DNA of 38,335 nucleotides from Opitutia bacterium (lineage in GTDB: Bacteria; Verrucomicrobiota; Verrucomicrobiia; Opitutales; Opitutaceae), in contig CANJIU010000095.1 of the NCBI GenBank assembly GCA_947474365.1, positions 1 through 38,335 of the forward strand, in the 5' to 3' direction. A model generated the notes under the pieces. The model did not search any database. It saw only the letters and a program-made list of their open reading frames with translations, and was not told the DNA's origin. The translations under genes were made by a program, and so were the position numbers. The stretch's first letter is position 1; every line of letters begins with the position of its first letter. Below are positions 23,589 through 31,246 of this stretch, one piece after another.

Positions 23589-25114
23589 TCGTTTTCCGCC
23601 TTCGCCGCCGCCGCGTTGCTGCCCGTCGCCACGCGCATGATTTCCGCCTCGCTCCACTGGGCGCGCGGCCGGACCGCCGCGAGTTCGCCCCGGCACATCA
23701 CCCCGATCGTGTCGCAGAGGCCGAGCACCTCCGGCAGGTAACTGCTGATAACCACGACCGCCTTGCCGGCCGCCGCCAATCTGCCGATCAACTCGTAAAT
23801 CTGGGCCTTGCTGCCGACATCGATCCCGCGCGTCGGCTCGTCGAGGAGGAAGATGCGCGCGGGATGCTCCAGCAGGCGCGCGATCGCCACCTTCTGCTGG
23901 TTGCCGCCGGAGAGCTGGCCGATCGCCTGCGTCGCGCCGCCACATTTCACGTTCAGCTCCGCAATCCACCGGTTCGCCGTCTCGCGCTGGCGACCGCCAT
24001 TCAGGATGCCAAAACGGCTGAACGCCTCCTGCTTGGTGAGGGTGATGTTGTCCGCAATCGACTGCGTGAGCATCAACCCCTCCTCCTTGCGATTTTCGCT
24101 CAGAAAACCGACCCCCTGCGCCCACCGCGCCCGGGGAGACGACGCCCCCGCCGCGGATCCGACGACGACCACCTCGCCCGCATCCACTTCGTCGAGCGCA
24201 AAAATCGTCCGCAGCAAGTCCGTCCGACCCGCCCCGATCAGTCCGGCCAGTCCGAAAATCTCCCCCGCGCGCACCTGCAGCGTCGCGCGCCGGAGCCGTG
24301 GCGCACTTGCCACCTCCTTCACGTCGAGGAGCACGGCACCGAGCGCGTGCGGCGTGCGCGGATAAAGATCCTTCACCTCGCGACCGGTCATGAGCGTGAC
24401 GATATGATCGAGACTCGCCTCCTTCATCTCGCCGCTTCCCACTGTCTCTCCGTCTTTCAGGACGGTGAACCGGTCCGCGATGCGCCGACACTCCTCGAGA
24501 AAATGGCTGATATAGATGATGCTGACACCCTGGGCGCGCAGCCGGTCGATGGCGCTGAACAGCCGTTCGGTGTCGGCGCTCGTGAGGCTGCTGGTCGGCT
24601 CGTCCATGATCAGCACCCGCGGCTTCGTCAGCAGCGCGCGCGCAATCTCGATGATCTGTTGCGTCGCGATTGAGAACGTACCGGCCGGCCGGTCGAGGTC
24701 GAGCGACTCATGTCCGAGTTGGGCGAGGGCCGCGCGAGCACGGGTGCGCGAATCAGCCCGGTCGATCCAGCCTCCGCGCGCGGACTCGGCGCCGAGGAGG
24801 ATGTTTTCCTGGGCCGTGAGATGGAGGGCCAGGTTCAACTCCTGGTAGATCATCGCCACGCCCTTCAGGCGGGCATCGTGCGGATCGGTCGGCGCGTACG
24901 GTTGCCCGGAAAGCTCCATCGTTCCCGCATCGGCGGCGTGCGCCCCGCTGAGCACCTTCATCAGGGTGCTCTTGCCCGCGCCGTTCTCACCGATGAGCGC
25001 ATGGACCTCGCCGGGCGCGATGGTCAGCGACACGCCACGCAAAGCCCGGGTGGCGCCGAAGCTTTTCTGAATGCCGGCGAGGCGAAGGGCGGCGGGGGTG
25101 GCGGACGGACTCAC
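23585..25114 (-). CDS. Sugar ABC transporter ATPase, second RbsA-type double NBD
   Basis: This 509-residue cytoplasmic ATPase has two fused ABC domains. Domain 1 has Walker A GENGAGKST (42-50) and Walker B VLIMDEPTSSL, with a weak signature (FSIATQQIIEIARAL). Domain 2 has a degenerate Walker A (GLIGAGRTD), signature LSGGNQQKVAIARLL and Walker B IFLLDEPTRGID. It resembles RbsA, XylG and MglA, and the substrate cannot be told from the ATPase. It overlaps by 4 bp with both the upstream binding-protein gene and the downstream permease gene, giving a tightly coupled operon. Confidence 0.94.
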   Translation of the reverse strand: MSPSATPAALRLAGIQKSFGATRALRGVSLTIAPGEVHALIGENGAGKSTLMKVLSGAHAADAGTMELSGQPYAPTDPHDARLKGVAMIYQELNLALHLTAQENILLGAESARGGWIDRADSRTRARAALAQLGHESLDLDRPAGTFSIATQQIIEIARALLTKPRVLIMDEPTSSLTSADTERLFSAIDRLRAQGVSIIYISHFLEECRRIADRFTVLKDGETVGSGEMKEASLDHIVTLMTGREVKDLYPRTPHALGAVLLDVKEVASAPRLRRATLQVRAGEIFGLAGLIGAGRTDLLRTIFALDEVDAGEVVVVGSAAGASSPRARWAQGVGFLSENRKEEGLMLTQSIADNITLTKQEAFSRFGILNGGRQRETANRWIAELNVKCGGATQAIGQLSGGNQQKVAIARLLEHPARIFLLDEPTRGIDVGSKAQIYELIGRLAAAGKAVVVISSYLPEVLGLCDTIGVMCRGELAAVRPRAQWSEAEIMRVATGSNAAAAKAENE

Positions 25115-26091
25115 TTCAGATACTTGTCGAGCGGCGGGTGGACGATCTCCGCCATCTCCGGCGAATTGAAGTTGGCCTTCGTCACGAAGCCGACGCCGGT
25201 GTCGATCACGGCCGGCACCTTTTCGCCGCGCAGGATGGAAACCATCGTCTTCACCCCGAGATAGCCCATGCGCATCGGATTCTGTACGACCATTCCGTAA
25301 ACGTCACCCGCCATGAGGCCCGCGTTGATCATCTCGCCCGAGTCGAAGGCCACCAGCTTCACCTTGCCACCGGCAAGTCCGGCGTCGCGCAGTGCCATCA
25401 GCATTCCGGCAGAAGCGGATTCGTTGCAGCAAAACACCCCGTTGAGCTGCCGCCCAAAGCGGTTGATCAGATTTTCACTTACGCGTTTCGCGGTGTCGCG
25501 CGTGGGGCCGGCGTGCTGGTCGGTCGAGAGCAACTTGATTCCAGGAAAGTCCTTTTTCATCACCTCGAGAAAGCCTTCCTCACGCTCCTCGGTGCTGGCG
25601 GAGCCGACCTGCAGGCGCAGCATGATGACGTTGCCTTTGCCGCCGAGCGCCTTGCCGAGTTCGCGGCCCGCGATGCGGCCACCCTCGCGATTGTCAGTCG
25701 CAACAAAACTCGACGGCGACTTCGACTCCACGCCGGAATCGATCACGACCACCGGGATCTTGGCCCGCACGGCGGTGTCCAAGGGGGCGACCAGCCCGCG
25801 TTTGTCGAGCGGGGCAATCACGATGCCGCTCACGCGCTGCGAGATGAAATTCTCCACCACCTGGATCTGCTGCTCCCGGTCATCTTCCTTGAGGGGGCCC
25901 TTCCAGATGATCTGCACATTCACGCCCTGGGCCTTAAGCTCGAGTTCCGCCTTTTTCGCGCCCGCGTTGATCGCCTTCCAGAATTCGTGCGTCGTTCCCT
26001 TCGGGATGACGGCGATTTTGTAGGCGTCGGCGGCCGGCGCGAGTGCGGCACCGCCAACGGCAAGGGCCAGGGCGAGGAGGAGTTTTTTCAT
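25111..26091 (-). CDS. Periplasmic sugar-binding protein, second RbsB-type
   Basis: This 326-residue protein has a Sec signal peptide (KKLLLALALAVGGAALAPAADA) and no lipobox, so it should be soluble in the periplasm, unlike the lipoprotein at 7990. The type I fold is shown by YKIAVIPKGTTHEFWKAINAGA, GIVIAPLDKRGLVAPL, VVVIDSGVES, VATDNREGG, FCCNESASAGMLMAL and AFDSGEMINAGL. The ESASAG and FDSGEM loops belong to the group of ribose- and inositol-type binding proteins, but the ligand is unknown. The ATG at 26091 starts the signal peptide; the 28 codons open upstream have no signal. It is the first gene of the operon, with 591 bp of non-coding sequence before it and no adjacent regulator. Confidence 0.92.
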   Translation of the reverse strand: MKKLLLALALAVGGAALAPAADAYKIAVIPKGTTHEFWKAINAGAKKAELELKAQGVNVQIIWKGPLKEDDREQQIQVVENFISQRVSGIVIAPLDKRGLVAPLDTAVRAKIPVVVIDSGVESKSPSSFVATDNREGGRIAGRELGKALGGKGNVIMLRLQVGSASTEEREEGFLEVMKKDFPGIKLLSTDQHAGPTRDTAKRVSENLINRFGRQLNGVFCCNESASAGMLMALRDAGLAGGKVKLVAFDSGEMINAGLMAGDVYGMVVQNPMRMGYLGVKTMVSILRGEKVPAVIDTGVGFVTKANFNSPEMAEIVHPPLDKYLK

Positions 26092-26305
26092 GGTTAAAGG
26101 GGCACGGGGGCGTGAAGCAAACGGGTAGAGAGAGCATGCATTATCATGCCCGTTGCCAGATGATTCTGGTGGCATGGGTGCACGTCAAGGCACACGAAGC
26201 CGAATGCAGGGCGACAGGCGCATCCCGCTTTTCGGACAGGCCGAACATGCCATCGACCACCATCGTACTTTTGCTGGAGCCGTGACGCCTCGTCGCGGTC
26301 TCGAT

Positions 26306-26333
26306 CCACGCGACGTGGGCGTCGCGTCCCCAG
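26306..26333. repeat. REP-like palindromic repeat, copy 1
   Basis: The unit starts CCACGCGAC, contains an inverted pair ACGCGAC/GTCGCGT, and ends GTCGCGTCCCCAG. Copy 2 at 26513-26541 matches it with one substitution and one single-base indel, about 200 bp away in the same orientation. Confidence 0.6.
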
Positions 26334-26363
26334 CAACCGGATTCTGGACGGATCGAACGGGAG

Positions 26364-26383
26364 CGGCGACGCCCCCGTCGCCG
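26364..26383. repeat. Perfect 8-bp hairpin
   Basis: CGGCGACG (26364-26371) pairs with CGTCGCCG (26376-26383) around a CCCC loop. The core GCGACG/CGTCGC resembles the stems of the flanking repeats, so it may be a degenerate third member of the same family, with the loop in the opposite orientation. Confidence 0.5.
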
Positions 26384-26512
26384 TCCGGAAAGTGACCTTC
26401 GACCTCCGCCACGCATCCGCGCCCGCAGCGGGTGGATTTCGGAGCGTGAGACGAGACGAGTCGTCGTCGCCCCTGAGGAAGCGCCAGGATGTTGTGGAAA
26501 AACGGGTCAAAC

Positions 26513-26541
26513 CCACGCGACGGGGGGCGTCGCGTCCCCAG
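26513..26541. repeat. REP-like palindromic repeat, copy 2
   Basis: This is the 29-bp counterpart of the repeat at 26306-26333, with the same ACGCGAC/GTCGCGT inverted arms and the same CCCCAG tail, and a G-run in the loop. Confidence 0.6.
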
Positions 26542-26682
26542 GGTCCAGAAATTGAGATGCACCTCCCGGCCTCCGGCGGAAACGACCCGATCCGTTTCTG
26601 ACCAAAAAGCCGCACGAGACGGGGATCCCTGCTGCCATTCGTTGAACAGGGATAACATTCCGCCACCACACCCTCACCCGAG

Positions 26683-27324
26683 ATGGACGCATATTTTTCC
26701 CTGAAGAAGCCGGGCGCATGGCTCTGGAGCACCGGTCACACCCGCAGCGACATCGTGAGAAAAGTGGCGAACCGCCGGATCGACGGCCATTGGCTGGTTT
26801 GCCCGCACGGCGAAGCCGACCGCGCCATTGCGGTGAATGAATTTCTGGCCAAGCCCGATATTTTCCGTCCCGTGAAAACGGTCATCGGGGTCGAGCCGGT
26901 CGCACCCACCCCGGTCCCCACCTTGGCAATCCTCACGGCGTTACTTTGTTTGGGCATCTCGGTGGTGAATGCAGGATGGCTCTTTATTATTTTCCTCTGG
27001 GGCTTGCCCTACGTGGTCGTTTGTGTGGCTCATGTGCTGATCCACCGCCGGGCGGTAAAGCGCGCCACGAGTTCCCCAGCATGGCAATATGCCTCCCACC
27101 TGACATTGCTGCTCACCTTTCTCCTGCTCATCGACGGTGGCGGCCGCGACACCTGGATCGCCTATAAGACCATACTTTCTCTCAGCTCAGGGCACGGAGA
27201 TGGCAGGGCAGCTCCGCCACCCTGGCTACCCTGGTGGAGCTTTCTGTTCGCCTACGCGCTCTACGTCGCTGTCACCATTTGCATCTTCATGGTGGGCCGC
27301 CGCTCAAAACCGGCCAGGAACTGA
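26683..27324 (+). CDS. Membrane protein with GYF_2-like N-terminal segment
   Basis: This is a 213-residue protein of unknown function. Residues about 1-57 (from DAYFSLKKPGAWLWS to AIAVNEFLAKPD) are soluble and look like the short GYF_2/DUF4339-type domain that often precedes membrane helices in Verrucomicrobiota and Planctomycetes proteins; the match is weak. Four hydrophobic segments follow: about residues 78-93, 97-118, 135-150 and 185-205. No catalytic motif is seen. It is a single-gene unit between two non-coding regions, and a hairpin lies 71 bp after its stop. Coding potential is supported by its four clean membrane helices and unbroken frame. Confidence 0.7.
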   Translation: MDAYFSLKKPGAWLWSTGHTRSDIVRKVANRRIDGHWLVCPHGEADRAIAVNEFLAKPDIFRPVKTVIGVEPVAPTPVPTLAILTALLCLGISVVNAGWLFIIFLWGLPYVVVCVAHVLIHRRAVKRATSSPAWQYASHLTLLLTFLLLIDGGGRDTWIAYKTILSLSSGHGDGRAAPPPWLPWWSFLFAYALYVAVTICIFMVGRRSKPARN

Positions 27325-27394
27325 ACTCGGGAATAGGCAGGCGCGATAAATCATCCGGACTGACCGCGTCGACGGACGCCTCCGCGGTTGAGCG

Positions 27395-27419
27395 TGGTCG
27401 CGAAGTGATGGCGCGACCA
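27395..27419. terminator. Hairpin between membrane-protein and dehydrogenase genes
   Basis: TGGTCGCG (27395-27402) pairs with CGCGACCA (27412-27419) around a 9-nt loop. It could end transcription of the preceding gene. No T-run follows, so intrinsic termination is doubtful. Confidence 0.4.
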
Positions 27420-27560
27420 TCCCACTCGTCTGATCGCGCCGTAACCGGCGCAGCTACAAGAACGGATTCAGCGTGACCTGTTCCCTGCGGCGACCCGGAT
27501 CACGTTCGCACGTTGCAGTTCCGGCAAGGCGTGCAATCGTGGTGGAAGCCTCCTCCTTCC

Positions 27561-28622
27561 ATGTCAAAACCGATCTGCTATTCCACCAAGGCGTTCTCCA
27601 CGACCAGCGCCACCTCCCCGCTCAGTGCGGCCGTCATCGAGCGCCGCGTCCCGACCGCGACCGACGTCCAGATCCAGATCCTCTATTGCGGCGTCTGCCA
27701 CTCCGACCTGCACTTCGCGCGCAACGAATGGCACTTCACCGAATATCCCGCGGTGCCGGGCCATGAGATCGTCGGCCGTGTCACGACCGTCGGCAGCGGC
27801 GTCACGAAATTCAAGGTCGGCGACATCGTGGGCGTCGGCTGCCTGGTCGACTCCTGCCGCACCTGCCCGAATTGCCGCACCGGTCTGGAGCAATTCTGCG
27901 ACAACGGCATGGTCATGACCTACGGAAGCATGGACAAGCACCTCGGCACCCCGACGCTCGGCGGCTATTCGCAGAGCATCGTCGTGACGGAAGATTTCGT
28001 GCTCCGGATGCCCGCCAACCTCAATCCCGCCGCTGCTGCGCCCCTGCTCTGCGCGGGGATTACGACCTACTCACCGATGCGCCATTGGAAGGTCGGCCCC
28101 GGTCAAAAGGTCGGCATCGTCGGCCTGGGCGGTCTCGGCCACATGGGGGTCAAGTTCGCCAAGGCCTTTGGCGCGCATGTCGTGCTTTTCACGACATCGC
28201 CCGGCAAGGTCGCGGACGGGAAACGTCTCGGCGCCGATGAAGTCGTCGTCTCGACTGACGAGGCCCAGATGACGGCCCAGGCTGGCAGCTTCGATTTCAT
28301 CCTGGACGCCGTCTCCGCCTCCCACGACATCAACGCCTACCTCAACCTGTTGAAGCGCGACGGCAACCTCGTGCTCGTGGGCGCGCCCGAGAAGCCGCTG
28401 CCGGTTGCGGCGTTCCCCCTGCTGTTCCGTCGTCGGTCGATTTCGGGCTCACTGATCGGCGGACTGCCCGAGACGCAGGAGATGCTGGATTTCTGCGGCC
28501 AGCACAACATCACGAGCGACATCGAGATGATACGCATGGACCAGATTAACACCGCCTACGAGCGGATGCTGAAGAGCGACGTGAAGTACCGCTTCGTGAT
28601 CGACATGGCTTCGTTGACCTGA
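27561..28622 (+). CDS. Zinc-dependent NAD(P)H alcohol dehydrogenase (YahK/cinnamyl-type)
   Basis: This 353-residue cytoplasmic medium-chain dehydrogenase/reductase interconverts aldehydes and alcohols, usually as an NADPH aldehyde reductase in this subgroup. Catalytic zinc ligands are Cys46 in CGVCHSDLH, His68-Glu69 in PGHEIVG, and Cys164 in PLLCAGITTY. The structural zinc is held by Cys99, Cys102, Cys105 and Cys113. The Rossmann nucleotide motif is GLGGLGHMG (188-196). Length and motif order match E. coli YahK and plant cinnamyl-alcohol-dehydrogenase relatives. The ATG at 27561 was chosen over the open frame from 27513 because the family N-terminus starts here. It has its own spacer on each side and appears monocistronic. 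Confidence 0.94.
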   Translation: MSKPICYSTKAFSTTSATSPLSAAVIERRVPTATDVQIQILYCGVCHSDLHFARNEWHFTEYPAVPGHEIVGRVTTVGSGVTKFKVGDIVGVGCLVDSCRTCPNCRTGLEQFCDNGMVMTYGSMDKHLGTPTLGGYSQSIVVTEDFVLRMPANLNPAAAAPLLCAGITTYSPMRHWKVGPGQKVGIVGLGGLGHMGVKFAKAFGAHVVLFTTSPGKVADGKRLGADEVVVSTDEAQMTAQAGSFDFILDAVSASHDINAYLNLLKRDGNLVLVGAPEKPLPVAAFPLLFRRRSISGSLIGGLPETQEMLDFCGQHNITSDIEMIRMDQINTAYERMLKSDVKYRFVIDMASLT

Positions 28623-28637
28623 CGAACCCTCAGGTCA
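28615..28637. terminator. Hairpin overlapping the dehydrogenase stop
   Basis: TGACCTGA (28615-28622) pairs with TCAGGTCA (28630-28637) around a 7-nt loop. The left arm includes the stop codon. No T-run follows. It may limit read-through into the lipoprotein gene. Confidence 0.4.
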
Positions 28638-28757
28638 GGAAGACGGAGTCCCTCGCGCCCGCGCCCACGGTGTGGAGCGGAAACCGCAGGGGTGGGCGGC
28701 AATCGTGTTCTCCATTTCCCTCGATCCAGTATCGCGGCAAATTTCGCATGCATCATC

Positions 28758-29192
28758 ATGAACGATGATGCCCCCGGCAGGTCTTCCGACTCGAAGCCGT
28801 TTCCGTGGCGCACCCCGGTCGCGGTGCGCTTCATCCCCAGCGTCGCGGTACTGATCAGCCTCGCGCTCCTGTTCTCCGGTTGTACGACGCTGCATACCGT
28901 GCCGCCCTCCGGGCTCGTAAATCTGACCAACGTGGTCCAGGTCGGCGACCGGGTGGACTGCACGCTGCGCGATGGAACGCACAATCGCTTCAAGGTCACC
29001 GCCGTCGAACCCTCCGCACTGGTCGGAGGCCCCTTTCGCCTCCCCGCCGCGGAGATCGACCACATTGATCTCGAGCGTTTCGATGCCGCCACCACGAACC
29101 GGGTCGTACTCGGGGTCGTCCTGATCGGTGGCCTCGTTGCCCTCGAAGCCTCCGCACGGGGCAGGTGGAACATCTTCCAATCCCCGTTTTGA
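28758..29192 (+). CDS. Small predicted lipoprotein
   Basis: This is a 144-residue protein of unknown function. After a charged N-terminus, a hydrophobic segment (IPSVAVLISLALLFSGC) ends in a lipobox with Cys40 or thereabouts. The mature part (LVNLTNVVQVGDRVDCTLRDGTHNRFKVTAVEPSALVGG) looks like a small SH3- or LSm-like beta-barrel seen in bacterial lipoproteins with GDxVxxxLxDG motifs. A C-terminal hydrophobic stretch (NRVVLGVVLIGGLVALEA) suggests a second membrane contact. ATG at 28758 is chosen; the 22 codons open upstream are unlike a signal. No neighbour shares its strand closely. Confidence 0.7.
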   Translation: MNDDAPGRSSDSKPFPWRTPVAVRFIPSVAVLISLALLFSGCTTLHTVPPSGLVNLTNVVQVGDRVDCTLRDGTHNRFKVTAVEPSALVGGPFRLPAAEIDHIDLERFDAATTNRVVLGVVLIGGLVALEASARGRWNIFQSPF

Positions 29193-29588
29193 TCGACCGC
29201 CGCGGACGCATGGGAACGGACGAGAACATGCGCCAGGCCGGTCACCGAGACGGCAAAAGCGTTCAATTCCTCCTCTTTTCCTCCTCTCAAGGTTGTCTGG
29301 CGGTAGTCAAATCACCCACAGATTACCCACACATCACCCGCACATCACCCACAGCGGGGTAAATCCGCCGACTCGCCCCACCCCGGTCGGCCCACACCGC
29401 GCGACTGGACTGCCAGCGGGCCGCGGACTCGACATCTCGGGCGGGGCCTTTGCCCAGACCGGAACTTATTCGAGCCCGACACTCCTGAGAAGGCGTTTTT
29501 CGAGTCGTTCAGCAACCCGTTGATTTGATCGAAGCGTAGCTGCGATTTTTTCCGACCGCCGACTTTCGGCTGCGGCCGAGCCGCACGG
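29193..29588. other. Convergent intergenic region with an 11-bp tandem repeat
   Basis: These 396 bases lie between the 3' ends of the lipoprotein gene and the sulfatase gene. No coding frame is credible. The only structured sequence is the 11-bp tandem repeat at 29311-29354. A GC-rich imperfect palindrome around 29568-29590 abuts the sulfatase stop and could help termination. Confidence 0.55.
29311..29354. repeat. 11-bp tandem repeat, about 3.5 copies
   Basis: Consecutive units are CACCCACAGAT, TACCCACACAT, CACCCGCACAT and a partial CACCCACAG. The consensus is CACCCACACAT with one or two changes per copy. The 11-bp period is close to one helical turn. The TTACCCACA across units 1 and 2 is one base from a DnaA box (TTATCCACA), which may be chance. 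Confidence 0.7.
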
Positions 29589-31043
29589 CTATTTGCCCTC
29601 GCGGGCCCATTGCTTCATGAGGGCGATGTTTTTGGCAATCTCGGGGTTCCCCTTGCGGCCCACGTAAACCGCCATGTCGCTGTCGTACCGCGACTCGGAC
29701 TCAGGCGTGCGCCCCTGATCGTTGGTTAGCTCCATCCAGTTCTCCAATCGCGAACGAAGCTGCCGCAGTTCGGCGGCGTGCGCCGGATCGGCGGCCAGGT
29801 TGCGCACCTCCCAAGGATCCGACGCCAAATCGTAAAGCTCCTCCGCGGGTCGCGTGGGCGCGAACAGCAGGCGCTGCACGGCGTCGAGCCCACCCGCCGC
29901 CTCCGCCGCGCGCAGGGCGATGAGACACGGCTTATGATCCTTGTAGGCGTTGGGCTGCAGGTAGGGACGCAGCGGGAGAAAATTGCGCACATACTTGAAG
30001 CGCTCCGTACGAACACTGCGAATATGGTCGACCGTCTCGTCGGCCCGATCGCGCGCCGCAAAGACCGCCTCGCGGGGCCGGTAGTCCGACGCGAGGGCGT
30101 TGCGCGCCTGCATGTTTCCCGGGATCGGAATTCCGGCCAACGCCAGCGACATCGCCGCCAGGTCGATTTGCTGGATCAGATCCGCCCGGCGTTTTCCCGC
30201 CGGAATCCCGGGACCGCGCGCAACAAACGGAATGTGCGTGCCCTCGTCGTAGAGGAATTGCTTGCCGCGGGCGTGGCTCACCCCGTGGTCGGAAACAAAG
30301 AAAATCACCGTCTGCGCGAGAATCCCCTCCTTTTCCAACCGCGCCACAATCTCCCCCACGTGCCGGTCGGTGATCCGGACCGCATCGAGGGTCGCGGCCC
30401 AGTCTTCGAGGATGGCGGGCGTACGGGGATAGTAGGGCGGCAGTGGGAGTTTTTCCGCCGGCGTGGCGCTGCCGAGCTGCTGACGTGCCTTGGCGAGCTC
30501 CGCCGGCAGGTCGCGGGTCTTACCGCCGAGTAATTGAATCTCGGCAAAGAACGGCTGCCCGGGTTTTCGTCCGGCCCAGTCGGGGCCGTCGTAAACGAGG
30601 GGATCGTATTCGAAATTATAGTCCGTCTTTCCTTTCTTCTGCGCCGGGTGGTAACCGCCGTTGCTCGTGTAATAACCGGCGCGCTGAAAGAGGCGCGGCA
30701 CCAATTCAACCCCGGGCGGCAATTGAATCTTTTCTTTGCCGATCCCGCTGCGGTGGTGATGCGCGCCGATGCTCGTCTGAAACATGCCGGTGATCAGCGC
30801 CGAACGGGACGGCGAACAGATCGGCCCGGTCGTGAACGCCCGCTCAAAGAGCGTTCCCTCAGCGGCGAGGCGATCCACCTCGGGAGTCCGCACCGTCGGG
30901 TCACCGTAACAGCCGAAGTGTGGCGACATATCCTCGGCAATCAGCCAGAGGATGTTGGGCCGGCCGGCCTGGGGCGGCGCCCCGGCGGCAAAGACGGAGA
31001 CGGGCAGCAACAGCGCGAAAACGAGCGAGAGGAGGGGCTTCAC
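29589..31043 (-). CDS. Exported type I sulfatase
   Basis: This 484-residue formylglycine-dependent sulfatase is exported by a signal peptide (VKPLLSLVFALLLPVSVFAAG). The maturation motif CSPSR (76-80) lies in TTGPICSPSRSALITG, with Cys76 to become formylglycine. Metal and active-site residues include Glu37-Asp38 in LIAEDMSPHFG, HHHR at 95-98, DHGVSHARGKQ and LYDEGTHIP. The C-terminal subdomain ends ELYDLASDPWEVRNLAADP, a sulfatase hallmark. The pattern resembles heparan-N-sulfatase-like members common in Verrucomicrobiota and Planctomycetes, but substrate and linkage cannot be assigned. GTG at 31043 is preferred because the signal begins there; an ATG at 31139 would add 32 residues. The activating formylglycine or anaerobic maturase gene is not in the window. 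It is divergent from the YncE-like gene, sharing about 200 bp of promoter region. Confidence 0.92.
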   Translation of the reverse strand: MKPLLSLVFALLLPVSVFAAGAPPQAGRPNILWLIAEDMSPHFGCYGDPTVRTPEVDRLAAEGTLFERAFTTGPICSPSRSALITGMFQTSIGAHHHRSGIGKEKIQLPPGVELVPRLFQRAGYYTSNGGYHPAQKKGKTDYNFEYDPLVYDGPDWAGRKPGQPFFAEIQLLGGKTRDLPAELAKARQQLGSATPAEKLPLPPYYPRTPAILEDWAATLDAVRITDRHVGEIVARLEKEGILAQTVIFFVSDHGVSHARGKQFLYDEGTHIPFVARGPGIPAGKRRADLIQQIDLAAMSLALAGIPIPGNMQARNALASDYRPREAVFAARDRADETVDHIRSVRTERFKYVRNFLPLRPYLQPNAYKDHKPCLIALRAAEAAGGLDAVQRLLFAPTRPAEELYDLASDPWEVRNLAADPAHAAELRQLRSRLENWMELTNDQGRTPESESRYDSDMAVYVGRKGNPEIAKNIALMKQWAREGK

Positions 31044-31246
31044 GGTTGCGACTTCGATCTCCGTTGCCGGAAGCGGTCGCAACCTATTTCCACCGGCCGG
31101 CGCACTACGCCGCGGGCCAGGACACCCACGCTTTACCATTTACCCCTCGCCGCAAAGGCCGATGCTCGCCTTCCCCGTTCTACGTTCACACCGAACGCGC
31201 TCCGGATTCCGCACCTTCGTCCGCCCTCCCTTTCACCACCGGCCTC
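31044..31246. promoter_or_regulatory. Shared divergent promoter region, sulfatase / YncE-like gene
   Basis: These 203 bases separate two divergent starts and must hold both promoters. No clear -35/-10 hexamers or palindromes were found. The plus-strand reading frame of the YncE-like gene is open across the region and into the sulfatase gene, but the added residues have no signal or domain. Confidence 0.4.

Larger units (their letters stand above)
26092..26682. other. Divergent intergenic region with REP-like palindromes
   Basis: These 591 bases separate the minus-strand transporter operon from the plus-strand membrane-protein gene. The overlapping open frames on both strands show no domain, signal or consistent reading, and I judge them non-coding. 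The region contains two related palindromic repeats (26306-26333 and 26513-26541) and a perfect hairpin (26364-26383). Promoters for both flanking genes should be here but none is clear. Confidence 0.6.

Noticed and set aside
26094..26732. Several 70-210-codon frames in the spacer upstream of the transporter operon
   Set aside because: They overlap in all frames on both strands, run through the palindromic repeats, and show no signal, helix or domain pattern.
29311..29354. CRISPR array or origin iterons
   Set aside because: Units are 11 bp without spacers, so it is not CRISPR. No dnaA, repA or AT-rich unwinding region is present, so an origin is not supported.
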